Part shown: piece after piece, positions 50,776 through 63,900 of the stretch | Layout: every line of letters begins with the position of its first letter | Position numbering within the stretch: position 1 is the stretch's first letter | Assembly (NCBI GenBank): GCA_013399855.1 | Contig: VXAY01002132.1 | Span: forward strand, 411,867 to 475,866 | Source of the DNA: Oxyruncus cristatus | Lineage: Eukaryota > Chordata > Aves > Passeriformes > Cotingidae | Direction of reading: 5' to 3' | Length of the DNA stretch: 64,000 nt | The notes under the pieces: model-generated | Seen by the model: only the letters and a program-made list of their open reading frames with translations | The model's database searches: none | Told to the model about the DNA's origin: nothing | Position numbers and translations under genes: made by a program

Positions 50776-51092
50776 ACCTAGAATTATCCTGTAGGAAGTG
50801 TCCCAACTTGGCTTTAAAGACATCCAAATCTGATTTTAACTTTCCTACCCACAAAGAATTTTTCACAAGCTTTCTTGCAAGATTCACCCAAATGACTAAT
50901 CACATTTACCACTGGAAAATTTCCACTATTCCTCCCCCCCTCCAAGTGAACTCCTCCTGTTTCAGCTTCCTGTGTGGAACTTTTTTTTCTGGTAGGCTGG
51001 AAAACCTCCATTAGCAAAGTTTTGTTCCTGATGCAGTTACTTCTAATTTGTGATCCTATAACCTCCTCCTGGTTAACCTCATCAGGTTTTGC
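50776..51092 (-). mobile_element. Ancient CR1 LINE 3' region fragment
   Basis: Read antisense, the plus strand follows the 3' region of old reptile/bird CR1 elements in order. It shows a GTCCCAACTTGGCTTTAAAG segment, then ATGACTAATCACATTTACCA, then TTTCAGCTTCC, then CATTAGCAAAGTTTTGTTCC. GCAGTTACTTCTAATTTGTG and ACCTCCTCCTGGTTAACCTC follow. The landmarks fit GATTTTAAAG...AATTACC..CACTG, TTCAGCTTCC and GTTCC...GTACTTATAGACTGTGATC in the family as I remember it. The copy is heavily diverged and the terminal repeat is not visible, so the ends are approximate. It is older than the CR1 at 36500. Confidence 0.6.
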
Positions 51093-54000
51093 TCCTGGAA
51101 TCTCTCAGCTCCAATTGAAACTGAAGGGTAATTTAAGTTGGCTGAAAGTAATTACATCAGCTAGTCAGAACCACAGCACTAACAAGCCACTCTGTATGGA
51201 AAGTCCTGTGGCCCCACTAATGACCACGAGCCCTCCAGGTCTCTTAATTTTGGCTCTAAAGAGAGCTGTGAGTGGAGCAGCACCTCTGTGAACTCTGCTG
51301 GGACACAGGTATATTACTCACTAACTTTGCGACAAAAAATCCTCTTTCCTGAAATCCAGCTTTACTTTTGACTTTGCCAGAAGCACTTGACTGATCTTCC
51401 TTTCTCCTTACTTTATGAAGCTTCCAGTTGTGTAACAGGGTGCACAGTAAAAAACCCCACAGGATGACAAATACCAGATTCCTGACACTGAAATATTAAA
51501 GCAGTTTTATAGTACATTTGTTGTTTTGTAGTGTGCTTTATCACCACACTGCAATCTCTGCTTTCAGAACAGCTCATATCATAAACCATAGTATGAAATA
51601 AAGATGATAAAATCTGCTTGTGTCTGTATTAGTGAATATTTTATTTTTTTCTGTCTTTCCCTTTGCTTCACTCCAGCAACTCTCCCACCTTCTTCTCATT
51701 GACTATCAAATCTGTCCACAGGTATACAGAAATACTACTCCTGGTAAATATAATGCAGGTTTATTGCTAATTCAGGGGGATTACTTGATGCTACACAGCA
51801 AATCCTGTAACTCATTCAGTTCTGCTTAGATGTTACTAGTGCTGCTCTTGAAAACATGCAAATATAAGCTATACTTGCACATTTCTCACACACTATGTAT
51901 AAATAAATTTATGCCTTGTCTATATGTGTATAAATACATTTGGGGTATGTCTGCCATTTAATTAGCAATAGACAGAAAATAAGAGCATCTCTAGAATTTC
52001 CACCAGATCTCATGATTGCTCATGAAAGCCAACAATTCCTTGAGAGCTCTCCTGACCAACAGCTGTAATCCCCACAGGACTGCTCTTCCCATATGCTTAG
52101 TCCCTCTGTGTTTGGACCACAAGAAGACCTGTGCTGAGTTCTATTGGATCTTCAAACCCAGAAGAGCTCAGACCAGAGGGGAAGTGCTCCCACGGTGAAC
52201 CCACACAGCCCCCAGTACTGGCAGATGCTTCACAAAGTCCCAGGTACCATCTAACGCGAGTCCTTTGCCTTCCTGCACATCCATGAGGGATGCTTTTGAT
52301 GGTTTTCACACCCACATTCCTTTGGAGGGGTTGGAATTTCCCAGCAGGCACCTCTTTGGCAGTTTTTCTACAATCTCTCTCCCACATTTCTACTCTCTAC
52401 CAATCCCTCCCATGTCAAAATGAATTACCTTCGTGGAATCTAGAGTGATGCAAGGTGAAAGCTAATAGTAATTCTGACCATTATCAACACACTTTGAAGT
52501 GTCAAAACATATTTTCCTTTTTGAATTTCTATAAAAAACCCCCAAACTTTAGCAACAGGAAAATCAGCTTGCTATTCACTTGCGCATTATATTCAACTTC
52601 ATGCTGATACTTACTCAGCAGCCTATTTTTCCCATGAATAAAGAAACTAATATGAGAGAGAGAGAGACTCCTGCCTAGTTCTGCGATGATCTTTAAATAA
52701 TCTTAAACATTCAGGGGTGAGAATTGTCATTTTTTTAACTTTTCTAGTTAAACCTGGAGGTGTAATGTTCAGATATTTGCCAACACACAAAGTGGAAGCC
52801 ATGAGGTGTGACCATCTCTGTAATCTCTGCTGTAAAATTCCTCCCACCACAGGCCCTTTAGCAGAAGGTGTATCAGGAATGCAAAGCCCAGCTCTGACCC
52901 TGCACAGCTCCCAGACTTCCCTGACACTGCTGAGGAAGGGCTGGGAGAGTCTGTGGGGAGGCAAGGAAGGCAAGAGATGAGACTGACGAGACAGAATCAC
53001 AGATTCAAGAGGAAAAATACCAACACAGAAAAGTATAAAATCCCTACAGGGGGGAAAAAAAAAAACAACGGAACATGAAGTCCAGGTAGGACAGGCAGGA
53101 ACAGCTGGGAATCAGGAGCTGTCAGGACCATCAGCTTTGAGTGACCGTGTGAAGAGCAGCTTGGCAGCCCTGCCTGTCTGTCCCAGGGCAGTGGACACAT
53201 CTCTCCTCTCCTGACTGATGCCTGCTGGGGCAGCAAAGACCCTTTAGGGACCTTAGGAAGAACCAAGACATTAATTCGTACTCAAACAAGCTCATTATAT
53301 ACCATCTGTTTTGAGTGTCAGCCGGCAAATAATTGTTCTGCAATTTTGTTTTGTGTATTGTCTTTTACTTGGAACTTGTTTGAAGTGTCTTGAGCAAGTC
53401 AAACCCGTAAGTGGGGCATAACACAGTTTGCCTCACCCAACTTACTGAATTTATTAAAAGCGGATAAAAGATGTTCATTTCCTTGCCTCCATCTTAAATT
53501 TAACAAAAGTTTCTACTTCAAGTTTCACTTTCAGTATAAAATATGTCCTTGTGGAAGCTGTTACAAATGTCAACACTTTAAGGAGCATAAATTTATGGCG
53601 GCATTGAATTTTAATGGCACTATAAATGTCTATAGTAATGGTGATATATCCATTGCAATACTTTGCTACGGAGAAATATAAAAATAAATGTAAGATAAAA
53701 GATTGTGTATAAAATATGTTTTTACATACTCTTTAATGATTAAAAATCATAGAAAACTCGAGGTTATAAATCACTGAAAGCTGCTGTCAGATTTTACATG
53801 CTGTTTTAGTCATATAGCACATAGACACAATTCTTTGGCCAGAAACTGCGCTGACTTTAACAAGGACAATCCAGATAATGTTTTCTGTTGACTTGAAAAA
53901 ATCTATTTGACATTAAGGATCATGGAAATACTGATATTAATGATCCCAGTTACTGAAGCCTGCTATGAAAGGGAAGTTTATGGAATTCTAGCAGCAGTGT

Positions 54001-56183
54001 TTGGCAGTGCTTCCTGCCTGCTCCCTTCCATCTCATTTTGGTTGAGAACTGTTCATAGGGCAGAGGAATGTTCACATTATGGCCAAAGGAAAACTCAAAC
54101 CCGAGGAATTCACAGACATGCAGAAGAACAGGCAGCACTGTCTCTGTGTAGGTCAAAAGTAGTGCTTGATATAATGAATGATCAGTCTACACTTCCATTA
54201 ATTCACTGTCTTAAAAACCTTTGTGTCCTTGATTTATTTTATTAAAACAGGGGCAGCTGAAAATTATGAGACTGTTCCTTGACAGTCACTGAAGTTGACA
54301 TCAATAAAACCTGCCCGTCCAGGAACATCAACAGAAAAGAAAAGGAAAAAAGCAAACCCAAAAGCAAATGGAGCTCGGTCAGGAGTTAATACTGGTCAGG
54401 CAAACACCTGGAATCCCAGCAAACACTCTGGGCTGGGGCAGTGGGGCAGGTAGGGGGAAGTCACCATGGGGTTTTTACCTGTTTTTAAATACATTAAAGT
54501 AATTTTAAATGTAAAAAAAAATCTGGTTTTTTCTAAACTGCAGTAGTAAAATATTCTAAGAATTCACTGAAGCCCCTAAGACATGAAAGCTGTCTTGGAA
54601 TATAGAGCAATGCTGCTGGAATTTGTGTGACCAGAGATCCGTGATGACTGGATGAATCCCAGCCCATGTTTTCCACACAAGATCTGAGGCAGAAGCAGCC
54701 ACAGATATCAGGGTATCAGAGTACTTCCAGCAGGACAACCATAAACCCGATCCCAGCCTTTCCCTTCATTACACTTCAGACCTAATTGGGGACTAATGAG
54801 ATTAAACTGTCCATGACTTGACTATCAGTCACACTTCTGTTTAACATACACAAGCAAGACCTCAGTGCACTATAAATGGAAGTGGTCTGGGTGTTGGCAG
54901 CTCAACAAAGAGCCACAATAAAGAAAAACTCCAGGTTCTGTCATGGCACTGCCAGCTGCTGCCAGGCGCAGGCTTTCCAACATCTTGGCAAAGGGTGTTC
55001 CTGCAGTGCAGGAATCACAGCCAGGAGGTTGCAGAGGCAGAAGTTTTGGCGTAGGGACTGTGCTTACCTCCCTCTCACAATGCTCTTTCTGTGCAAGTGG
55101 ATTCTGTGGACACCTGTGGATGTGAATGGAGAAATAAGAAAGGTGCCAGAAAACAGCACTGGAAAAGTGGGTGTGAAAGTGTCCTGAGAGGAGACAAATT
55201 CCAGAGACTGGTAATGGTGTTGAAGAGCTGACAGATCAAGTCTTATCTGCCAAAATCTGTCCAAGGCCACCTGCACACGGCAGCATCACCCACAGGTTTT
55301 ACAACTTGGGCCATGCTCTGGGCACACAAAGACAACAGGATTACACACACACCTGATGGGAGAAAGGAAACCACGAGGGACTTTCGGAGAGAACGTATTT
55401 GTAAGTCATTGTCACGGCATCAGCACTGGGTGCCACTGCTAAACCAGCCTTGTGGGTCATGGATGGTATTGGAAAAACTTCTAAGCCAGAAAGATCACTT
55501 TTGTTCCTCCAGCATGTTTCTTATGGCACTTACACTGATAATTTTGAAGAATCCCTGGAACAGAATAGGTGATAGTGTCTTAATGTCAGATCTTGAGGAT
55601 TCAGGACTAATTTAACTTCAGACTTAAGAAAATGAGGAAAGCAGAATTAAAACAATGCAAAGTCCTTTTTTAAAATTGTCCTTTGGTCGTTTCTAATGCT
55701 AAAAACAGCGATTATTGCCATGAATTTGTGACAGGGACAGTCTCACAATGAAGATCACAGGGTAAAGGTACCTGTTACAAATGCATGAGGATAATACAAG
55801 GGAGATTCACAGAAAAAGGGCGGGAAGGAGCAAAATTAAACTTTCAGCAAAATACTCCCTGATAAAAGCAAAAGTACTGAAAAAAGTTAGCAGAGGCAGA
55901 GTTCAAATTGCTGTTATTTGCAGTGTTACTGGCAGCTGGTCCCACATGCTTTCTGCAACCTCAGTGCAATGGAAAGTGTGGTACATGTAAAACACCACCT
56001 CATTTACCACATCAATCAAAACCCCTTTGTCTCTTATTTCTTTCCCATCCCCCTGCAGGAAAAGCAAGGCAATCACACCAGTTCTTCAAGAGTCTTATGC
56101 ATCTGAGAAATTTGCATTTGGCAAACTTTTTGCGTTGTGTATTTCCTTGTCTTGCACATTATGATTGAGACCCAGTATTAACG

Positions 56184-56215
56184 TTATTATAAGTCAATAT
56201 TATTATAAGTCAATA
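56184..56215. repeat. 16-bp perfect tandem duplication
   Basis: The unit TTATTATAAGTCAATA occurs twice in perfect head-to-tail order. No function is evident. Confidence 0.93.
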
Positions 56216-56983
56216 TTAACACTTGCTCTGGGGACGTGGCTTTGTGGAAAACCTGTTGGAAGAAACCTCCAACAACTGTCTGCCTCTTCAGTTGCTGCTG
56301 CTCATCTTTCAGCAGAGTGGTGGGGCCTCACAAAACGTCTCCCACCATTCTGCTTTTTAGTGTAATTTCTTTTTTTTTTTCATTAAAAACATACAACTTA
56401 AGTGATTAATAGCTTAAATTTCATTTTAACAGTATTAGATACAGACATATTGCCATTACAGGTACAGAGAAACAGATTATCCTGGCGTATGGAATGTTTT
56501 ATTAACACACCATGGATGGCATATATCAACTTTCACTGCTAAAAAGGCATCATTTCCATGCTGGGAGATTAACTTCTCTCCCAAAGTTATCACACGAATA
56601 TTTCAATTCTTCCTTCATGCATAAGAGTTCTGAACCAAGACAGAGATCTTTGGAAAGCCTCTCCCTGTGCTTGAAGAAAGCTCACGTAACTATAAAATTA
56701 TGTTACAGCACCATCCTGGCCTTGCCATTCTTTCTACAAGATGCAGACAAATGAGGGGACAAGTTGATAATATGGGATTATTTTCTTATTTCAGTAGCCT
56801 AATTATTTCATTTTGCTCACCCTTTCATCAGATTTTGTTTTCTTGGAGAGATTAATATTTCTGCACACATGCACTTCACACAAAGGATTAGAAGTTTCTA
56901 GTTAAGCAAGATGAAACACACCAAGGGAGGGAGATGGAAATGGTCTCTGACAGAGAAATGAATGAGGTAGAGCCACAATCCTT

Positions 56984-57005
56984 ACAGGCACAGGCACAGG
57001 CACAG
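56984..57005. repeat. (ACAGGC)n short tandem repeat
   Basis: About three and a half copies of the ACAGGC hexamer, without interruption. Confidence 0.9.
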
Positions 57006-57100
57006 AGCTATTTTAATACAACGTGAGAACTACATTTTTAAAAAGTGAGTGTTATCAAGAAAACTTTCTACCAGATACAGCCACTTGGGAGTGATGAAAA

Positions 57101-57133
57101 TAATAATTATAGTAATGATAATAATAATAATAA
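57101..57133. repeat. (TAA)n microsatellite, interrupted
   Basis: An interrupted run of TAA/TGA units ends in at least five clean ATA/TAA repeats. Confidence 0.88.
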
Positions 57134-57609
57134 AACAAAAAAGTCAGAGAGAACTGAAAAAGAAAATCTGTGCCAGCTACTATTAAGTTTTGCCATAAAT
57201 AACAACAGATGGGCACAGTGGCTTTACCCAAGGCAAATGAGATCACAGACAAAAGAATGTCAGCACCACTGTCAAATGAGTAAATGAGGACTTTTTCCTG
57301 CAATTCTAAGGCAATAAATTGCTGCCATCCCCGTTTCTGTGTGGCACAAAGAAGCAGTCAGTGCAGACAGGACAGTCATTACCGTGATGTATTTGAACCA
57401 CCTGCTGCCATGAGCCGAGCTGATGCACCTTACCTTGAGCTAAAGCAATGTGATAAAGTTTCTGCTTAGCTCCACACAGCCCCCTCAGCCACTCCTTGCA
57501 CTGGGGCAGAGGAGAAGCCGAAGGGCAAAAGCCAAAATAACTTGTGGTTTGAGATAAAGGCAGTTTAATAAGGGGAGAAAAGTAGCCCGTGCAAAGTAAG
57601 AGTTCATTG

Positions 57610-57685
57610 TACTCCCCAGTGGTTGGCAGATGTTCAACCCATGGCCATGGCCATGGGTTGAACATCTGCCAACCACTGGGGAGTA
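57610..57685. repeat. Perfect 76-bp spacerless palindrome
   Basis: Arms of 38 bp (57610-57647 and 57648-57685) are exact reverse complements with no spacer and not one mismatch. The centre is made of overlapping CCATGG words. The left arm lines up with the LTR family's own sequence, whereas the right arm takes the place of the expected LTR continuation. It therefore looks like an inverted copy added by fold-back template switching, or by a library or assembly fold-back error. Confidence 0.97.
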
Positions 57686-57687
57686 AA

Positions 57688-57725
57688 GTTACTTGGGAAC
57701 ACGTGGAGCAGTTACTTGGGAACAC
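57688..57725 (+). repeat. Pair of 15-bp direct repeats
   Basis: GTTACTTGGGAACAC occurs at 57688-57702 and again at 57711-57725, separated by 8 bp. The pair starts two bases beyond the palindrome and lies inside the same LTR, which suggests local rearrangement around one event. Confidence 0.95.
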
Positions 57726-57996
57726 CAGTACTCCAAACATACCCCAGCTTTCACTGCTGAGCACAGCAAATGGTCCGGAACATCCCCTGGGGCAGGAGGA
57801 ATCGGCTGTCCTTGCTTCCCACCTCGCTGCTGGGGCAGCCTGAGGAGCAGCAGAGGCCTTGAGGCTCTACAAACCCTGCTCAGCAGCAAAAGCAACACCC
57901 CTGTTTCGTCAGCACTGGCTTGGTGACAAATCCCAACCACGTCAGCACACGGCTGCTGTGAAGGACAATAACCCTGCCCCAGCCCAAACCATTACA

Positions 57997-60900
57997 ACTG
58001 GATGGTCAAATAACGGGAAGTGGCAGAAGGAAGCTTATGGCACTTCAAAAAAATAAAATAAAATAAAAAAAAACCCCCAGGATTTTAGATATGTTTTTAT
58101 GGGTCAGGATCTCAGCTGCTCCATCATTATACACCACACATTCTGGGAGAAAGTTTAAAATTGTGGTCTGGACGGAGCATAGATAAGGGACATTTCTTAT
58201 TTTTTATTCATCTGCATCAGGATGCAGTTGTATTGTTTACTAATGTTGCCTAACACAATAGTTTTCAAGCCTAAGAACAGGTGTGTAGAACTTCATTTAT
58301 GCACACCTTTAATTTTTGTCAAAATCTACATATAATTTCCCATTCATCTGCTAGGAATCTGTCTAAAAACTTACCTTAAGAACCATCTTTCATACCAGAA
58401 ATGCTCATTTGTTCCCAAACTCTATGAATACAGGAGAAAACGATAAGCAAAGAAATCTTAAGCAGAAGATAATTATTTTTGCCTCTCCTTTGCAACAGCA
58501 AAGGATTTAAAATAATAAAACTAAAACCCTGTTGTCTAAGTAGGATGCCACAAATAAGACTTGTTATAATACCCTCGTGCTTACTGCACTGAAGTGCTCA
58601 CCAGCAAAATCACTGCAAGGCGTAAGGAAGGGACTGATTTTGCATGAAGAGAAGGACAGAAATTGGCTTTGTTTCAGATTTTTTTGGCTGATTCCCAGTT
58701 TCTCTCCCAATTTCGAGAGACATATTCCTCATGTGCCAGCATCTGGCACATTGTACCTCGTGTGTGACTCTGACCTGACCTGTGCTACACGCAGGAAAAG
58801 AGTCAGGTCACCAAGCTGCCCTCTTCCTATAAAAAAGGGAACTAGCAGATCTGCAAAAGCAATTTTTCTGTGCTGCTCATCATAGGAAAATCTTGGCAGG
58901 AATCCCCGGGGAACAAAGAATCTCGGCCGGAATGAACAGGCAAATGTCAGTTCAGCTGGGCCAACCTCCCGAAACAACTGCTTGTACGAGCTACAGAAAG
59001 GACATTTATACAGCACTAAACTTAAAGAAAACTCTCCACAGTTTTCAGTAAGTCAAATCCATAACTGACACTGCTTGCTAAACTTCCAGAAAACTCTGGG
59101 ACTGACACAGATAAGCTTTTATTAGTTTTGTCTATATCCCCTCATTCCACAGGACTATTTTTTCAATTGCCTCAGGCTTAAGCATTTATTTTGTCAAAAC
59201 AACGAGAGCACAAACCAGAGGTTTGAGCTGTAACACCCTGTGGCTGGATACACCACTACAACCTTGTGGGGTGAGAAATCAGGACGTGCCTGTGGAGAGT
59301 TCACCTGCCAGAGTCCACCAGGAGGATCCAGGTTTCCAGTTTGGGAAACGTTTCCAGGTCCAGCACTAAGCTAACCCATGCCGTGCCTGTGACTCTGATC
59401 AGTAAAACGAAATGTCTTTCCCCTCAGACTGTGATTATCCATGAAGTGACCCATTTGATGGCAGTTGCTGTAATTTCTGTGGTACTCACACAGCTCGAGA
59501 GTTCTTCGGATGTGTGCCCTAAGTCTGCATTTTTAGAACACCAGCTGGTGCTTCACACTGAGCAAGTTCTGCCGTTACCAACATACTACAAGGCCTTGTT
59601 TCCCTAAATATAGGAGCGTTAAAATTATCCACAGCATTATTCATCTATTACACTGAACTAAATAGTGCTTCCACTGATTTGTGATTTTTGTTATTGTTTT
59701 CTTAAAATGTCCTCACAGTACAAAATTTTGCCATTTGAAGAGAGGGTGTGATGACAGCTATACATAGACTCTCCGGGACTGCTGGTTTCAGCAGTGTCTG
59801 AAATATAAATTCCTAAGCAGCAGAAATAGAAATTCCTAAGTGGCACTTGGAGAATCAAAATTTTTGGAGGGCACGTGACCAAAGCACATGGCCACAGTGA
59901 TGCTATTTGCAGTTTTGTCACAAACTGGAATGCCCTCCTGGTCACAAGTCAGAGACATCAAAAACCCAAAACACTGAGAAAATTGACAGTACTCCTTTCC
60001 ACAGGGCACACAAAGATCAGCGAAGCATCTGGAGTCCAGAGCTCTTGGTTCTGCACATTTCCTCAGAAAAGAACTGAGGAAAAAAAATGTGCACAACATT
60101 ACTTCCTAAATTCCTAACAATACCACTCAGGCACTTTGTGCCTGTCAGCAAGTGGGTCTGCTGCAGGCTGGAGAAGAAAACTAAACATACTGTGCTAGTA
60201 TGGTCACGGTATATCCATCAGCCTGATGATAGGTGGTTTAACTGTACCAAATCCAGATACAGAGGAAAGGCATGAATAGAGAAACTCAGAGAAACTTCTG
60301 ACAAGCTGTAAGAGGTAAAATAAAAACAGCATACAAGAACATTAACAACTGGTCCATTGTTGAAAGGCAATACCAGTGCTGCCATCCCTCCACATCCTGA
60401 CAGGTTCCAAAAGTATCTGAGCACCAACAACTCATGTGTAATTCCATAAGAGGCTACAGGAATGGACGTATGAATTACCATGGACATGCAAAAAGGGAAA
60501 AAACAGGGAATACTCCTGTTGAGATAATTTACCAAATGGAAAGTCTTGAGAGGAGAGAGGGCTGCAGCTGTCAAAATGCAATGTAGGGGCTCTGGGAAGA
60601 GAGGACAACGAAACACACCTCAGCCTTAAGGAGCAGAGTCACAGGGGCTGCAATACAGTCACACCACAGGACATGACTCGCTCTTAGCAAGGCCCCTTTC
60701 AATTTATGACAGAATTAAAGGTCCTTCAAGTAAAAGATTCAAAGTCAGGCAGCTCAAGGTTTTGGTTTGGACCCTGTTGGGGATCCATGCCACCAGAACA
60801 CTTATCGACCTATCTGTACGGATGAAATCTCGGTTAGTTCATTACGATAACGCAGATAATCTTTCCTTCCTTTACTAAAACAAAACTTTTCAAGAAGTAC

Positions 60901-63900
60901 TTTGTGTTTGAAAGCAAACTGTTTCCCACAGACACGTCTCCCATGTTGCTTTTGTTCTTTTCTCCTTTGAGTAATGATCAAAACTTGCGAGCTGGCTGAC
61001 AATGCACCTATGAGCAATGTCAGTGCTTAATAACACAGTGCTATTATCACAGTGTGCAAAACATCCAGGATTATCTGTGATGGCAAGTCCGTGAATTTAG
61101 TCTGATTGGTGATTTAATTACAGCCAAGAAATGCTTTTTGAAATTGCTCACGGATGATTACTATTCCAATTTTATTCTTTAGAAGTGTTTTTGGTGAATT
61201 CAGTCTGAGGCACCAAAAAAATTACATCACTGCCAAAGTACAATGATTTGCTTTTAGATTTTTTTTTTTTCAACGTTGATTTAAAAAGGTCAATTTCTGT
61301 ATTGTCTTTAGGCCAGTAAGGGATGTTTTTAGCTCTACAATGAGATACAGCTACACTGTAAAGAGTATTGAAATGTTATCTGACATTCTACAGATGGGAC
61401 TAACATCCAGCATGTGTGTTAACATCAGGATAACACCGTTTCCTGCAATTAACCTTTACTGGAAGAACAGCCTGAGAAGGAGAAACATATAAAGGATCCA
61501 CCCCTTCAATGTATGCAGGCAAGGCAAGATTATGGTCTCACATCCTGTGACCTGCTGCCTCCAAGAATCCCCATTATCTGCACCCCTACACATCATCTCC
61601 ATGTGCATTTATTGAGTGAGGCAAGACAACGACGCCTTTGGGCAAGAGAGAAGAGGGGAATGTACCACTGGTGTTACAACGTTCACTTGTGGCCCCAGGT
61701 GGGGCCTGTATCAGAAGGCATATACTCGTATTTTTCATGAAAAAGCTCGTTTCACCTCTAGTTTGAGAAGGTTTGAAGCCACACTTCTCAAAATGAAAAA
61801 TGAAATGAATCACACCGCCACGATTTCTAATCAGCATTTAGTTTTAACAATAGCACATCTGTCCCTCCACCCCCTCAGTATCCATAACTTTGAGGTTTTC
61901 TGCCTCATTTTTTGGGTTTTCATCTTGAAAAAAAACCCCAAACATTTAGGACAATTCTTACTTCAGACTAGGGAAAATCATGATCGTTTGCTTTACAACT
62001 AAAGGCGTGACAATGATTTGGATGACAGACCTCTCAGCCCTGCTGTGTGGGGTTCTTCAGAGCTAAGGCATTTTAAAAAGCACACCTTCACTGCAGAAAA
62101 TCTAAAGTAAAATATGCAGTCACACTACTTCAAGTCATGAAAAAAAAAAGATTGAGTGTACAGGCTTAAAAGCATCTTACCTAGAAAACACTTAGATTTG
62201 TAATACAATTTAGACTGATGTTGACAGTGGTTTAATCAAGGGCCTGTGTTTGTCTGAAAATGAGCAAGATTGCAACATAGTCCTTGTATGTTTGACTGTC
62301 ATAAACCCCATCAAACCTGGAATAATTCATTTAAACGTGTGTTTTTTTGAAGCCTCTGTTTTTCTTCCATAAATAAGTGGTTGGTATTCAGCACTAAGCT
62401 GTACGTGACCCCTGACAGCTTCAAAGGCCAGCTACAGATGGTGCCCCTTGACTTGCTTACACATGAGAGAGTTTGAGGTCGACTTGCATAAACTACTGGC
62501 ACATTCAGATGCTGCCTCCTGGGACTCCAATTTGGTTTGTGCCAGTATATTTAATGATTTAAGTGATCACAAAGTTCTGTATTTTAATACCAAGACCCCA
62601 GTTTTCAGGTCTGCCTTTACAGCCAGTGCTGTGCTGTTCTTATGTTTGCTGGGTGTTACTGCGAACTGATCTACCTGAATTTAAGCTTCACTGAGGCTCA
62701 GCCACATTTTCTGGTTTTTAAACTTGCAGGCTTGCTTTTAAAATTTACTAGGTTCAAAAAGAAGGGTAAGTTTTACATTTTTACAAGGGGGAAAAAAAAA
62801 AAGACTAAAATAGGTATTTTGTGTGTGTGTGTCTTTTTCATTCCCGGTTACTCTTTAGATAACAAGGACAGTGAGAAGACTAAAACAATCATCATCTAGT
62901 CTGGCAATCAGAACTGGTTTTGATTCATTGCACATTTACCTCTGTCATTGATTTTCTACTCCCTAGTGAGCAAACATCTGACAACCCCTAAATTTAAGCA
63001 ACAAATAGAACAATGAAGATTTCCATTTCGGCAAGCAATACAGTCCTCTGATTTTTCATCAAATAATCTTCCTTTCTCAGAGAAAGCAAAGCTCATATTC
63101 ACACTGCTAAATACGATCTCCCCTTTAAGTCCAAACCCGGATGCCAGCTGAGCCTTTAGAAAAATCCTCTTAAACACAACCCAGACAAAACAGTGCTCAC
63201 AAGTAAGTTCTCTGGGCTGCCCATACTTGGGCACACCCTAAAATAACTCAAGTTTGATTGTATCCAGTAGGCGCCAACAGAACAAAACAACCCGGAACAG
63301 ATACAGAGCGATCCAGCTACTCCACTTCCTTTTTAGAGGGGGATTTTCAGGGTGTCATAAGATCAAAAAAGCAAAAGGAACATGGGGTTAGCACACAGTA
63401 AAGCAAAGTGACTAAAAAAAAAAAAAAAGGAAAGGAAGTAGGAAACCAAGACTGAAACCAATGAATCATTCTACAAATGTCCTCTCCAGGAGCAAGAACA
63501 TGATCAGTACTATGGGCAAGATCACATCCCTGGCTACTGTGTTATCGAGAAACAAAGCATTCAGGAGCAGTTGATTTCCAATACTACAGTTTCCTTGATT
63601 CTTTGATTCCCTTTCCATACTTCTGAAAGATAATACCCAGGGTGAGGCTAAAGGATAGATGTGGCCTAACAGCAGAAAAATGGCAGAGAACAGCTTTACT
63701 TTGCTCTTTTACCAAAGAGCAAAAAAAAAAAAAAAGGGAAAGGATCCCCTCCTCCTCTGCCAGGGAGAATGGAAGGTGCCTGTCTGCAAAAAACCGAAAA
63801 GAGGCAAGCAACAGAAACCAGAAATATTAAAAAATTTGTTTCATTCCAAGTAACACAATTTCATTCAGCAGTGAGACACATTCCAAAGTGCATTCGGATC

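Larger units (their letters stand above)
51093..57448. other. Non-coding DNA, no gene seen
   Basis: No host exon or RNA gene was recognised. Minor features include a (GA)n run near 52654-52668, an A-run near 53047-53065 and a T-run at about 56369-56380. Small tandem repeats within it are listed separately. GC-richer stretches near 52080-52400 and 54890-55130 carry open frames of about 100 codons without recognisable content. Confidence 0.62.
57449..57996 (+). mobile_element. ERVL-type solo LTR with internal palindrome
   Basis: The plus strand begins TGTGATAAAG, then gives CTTAGCTCCACACAGCC, CACTCCTTGCACTGGGGC and CTTGTGGTTTGAGATAAAGG followed by CAGTTTAATA. It later shows CTGCTGAGCACAGCAAATGG, GGCTGTCCTTGCT, AGGCCTTGAGGCTCTAC, CTGCTCAGCAGCAAAAGCAA and GACAAATCCCAACCACG. 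It ends AACCCTGCCCCAGCCCAAAC...ATTACA. These landmarks follow the same avian ERVL-type LTR as at 38416-38848, in the opposite orientation. No viral internal region or clear target-site duplication is visible, so this is an old solo LTR. A perfect palindrome and a pair of 15-bp direct repeats interrupt its middle. Confidence 0.78.
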
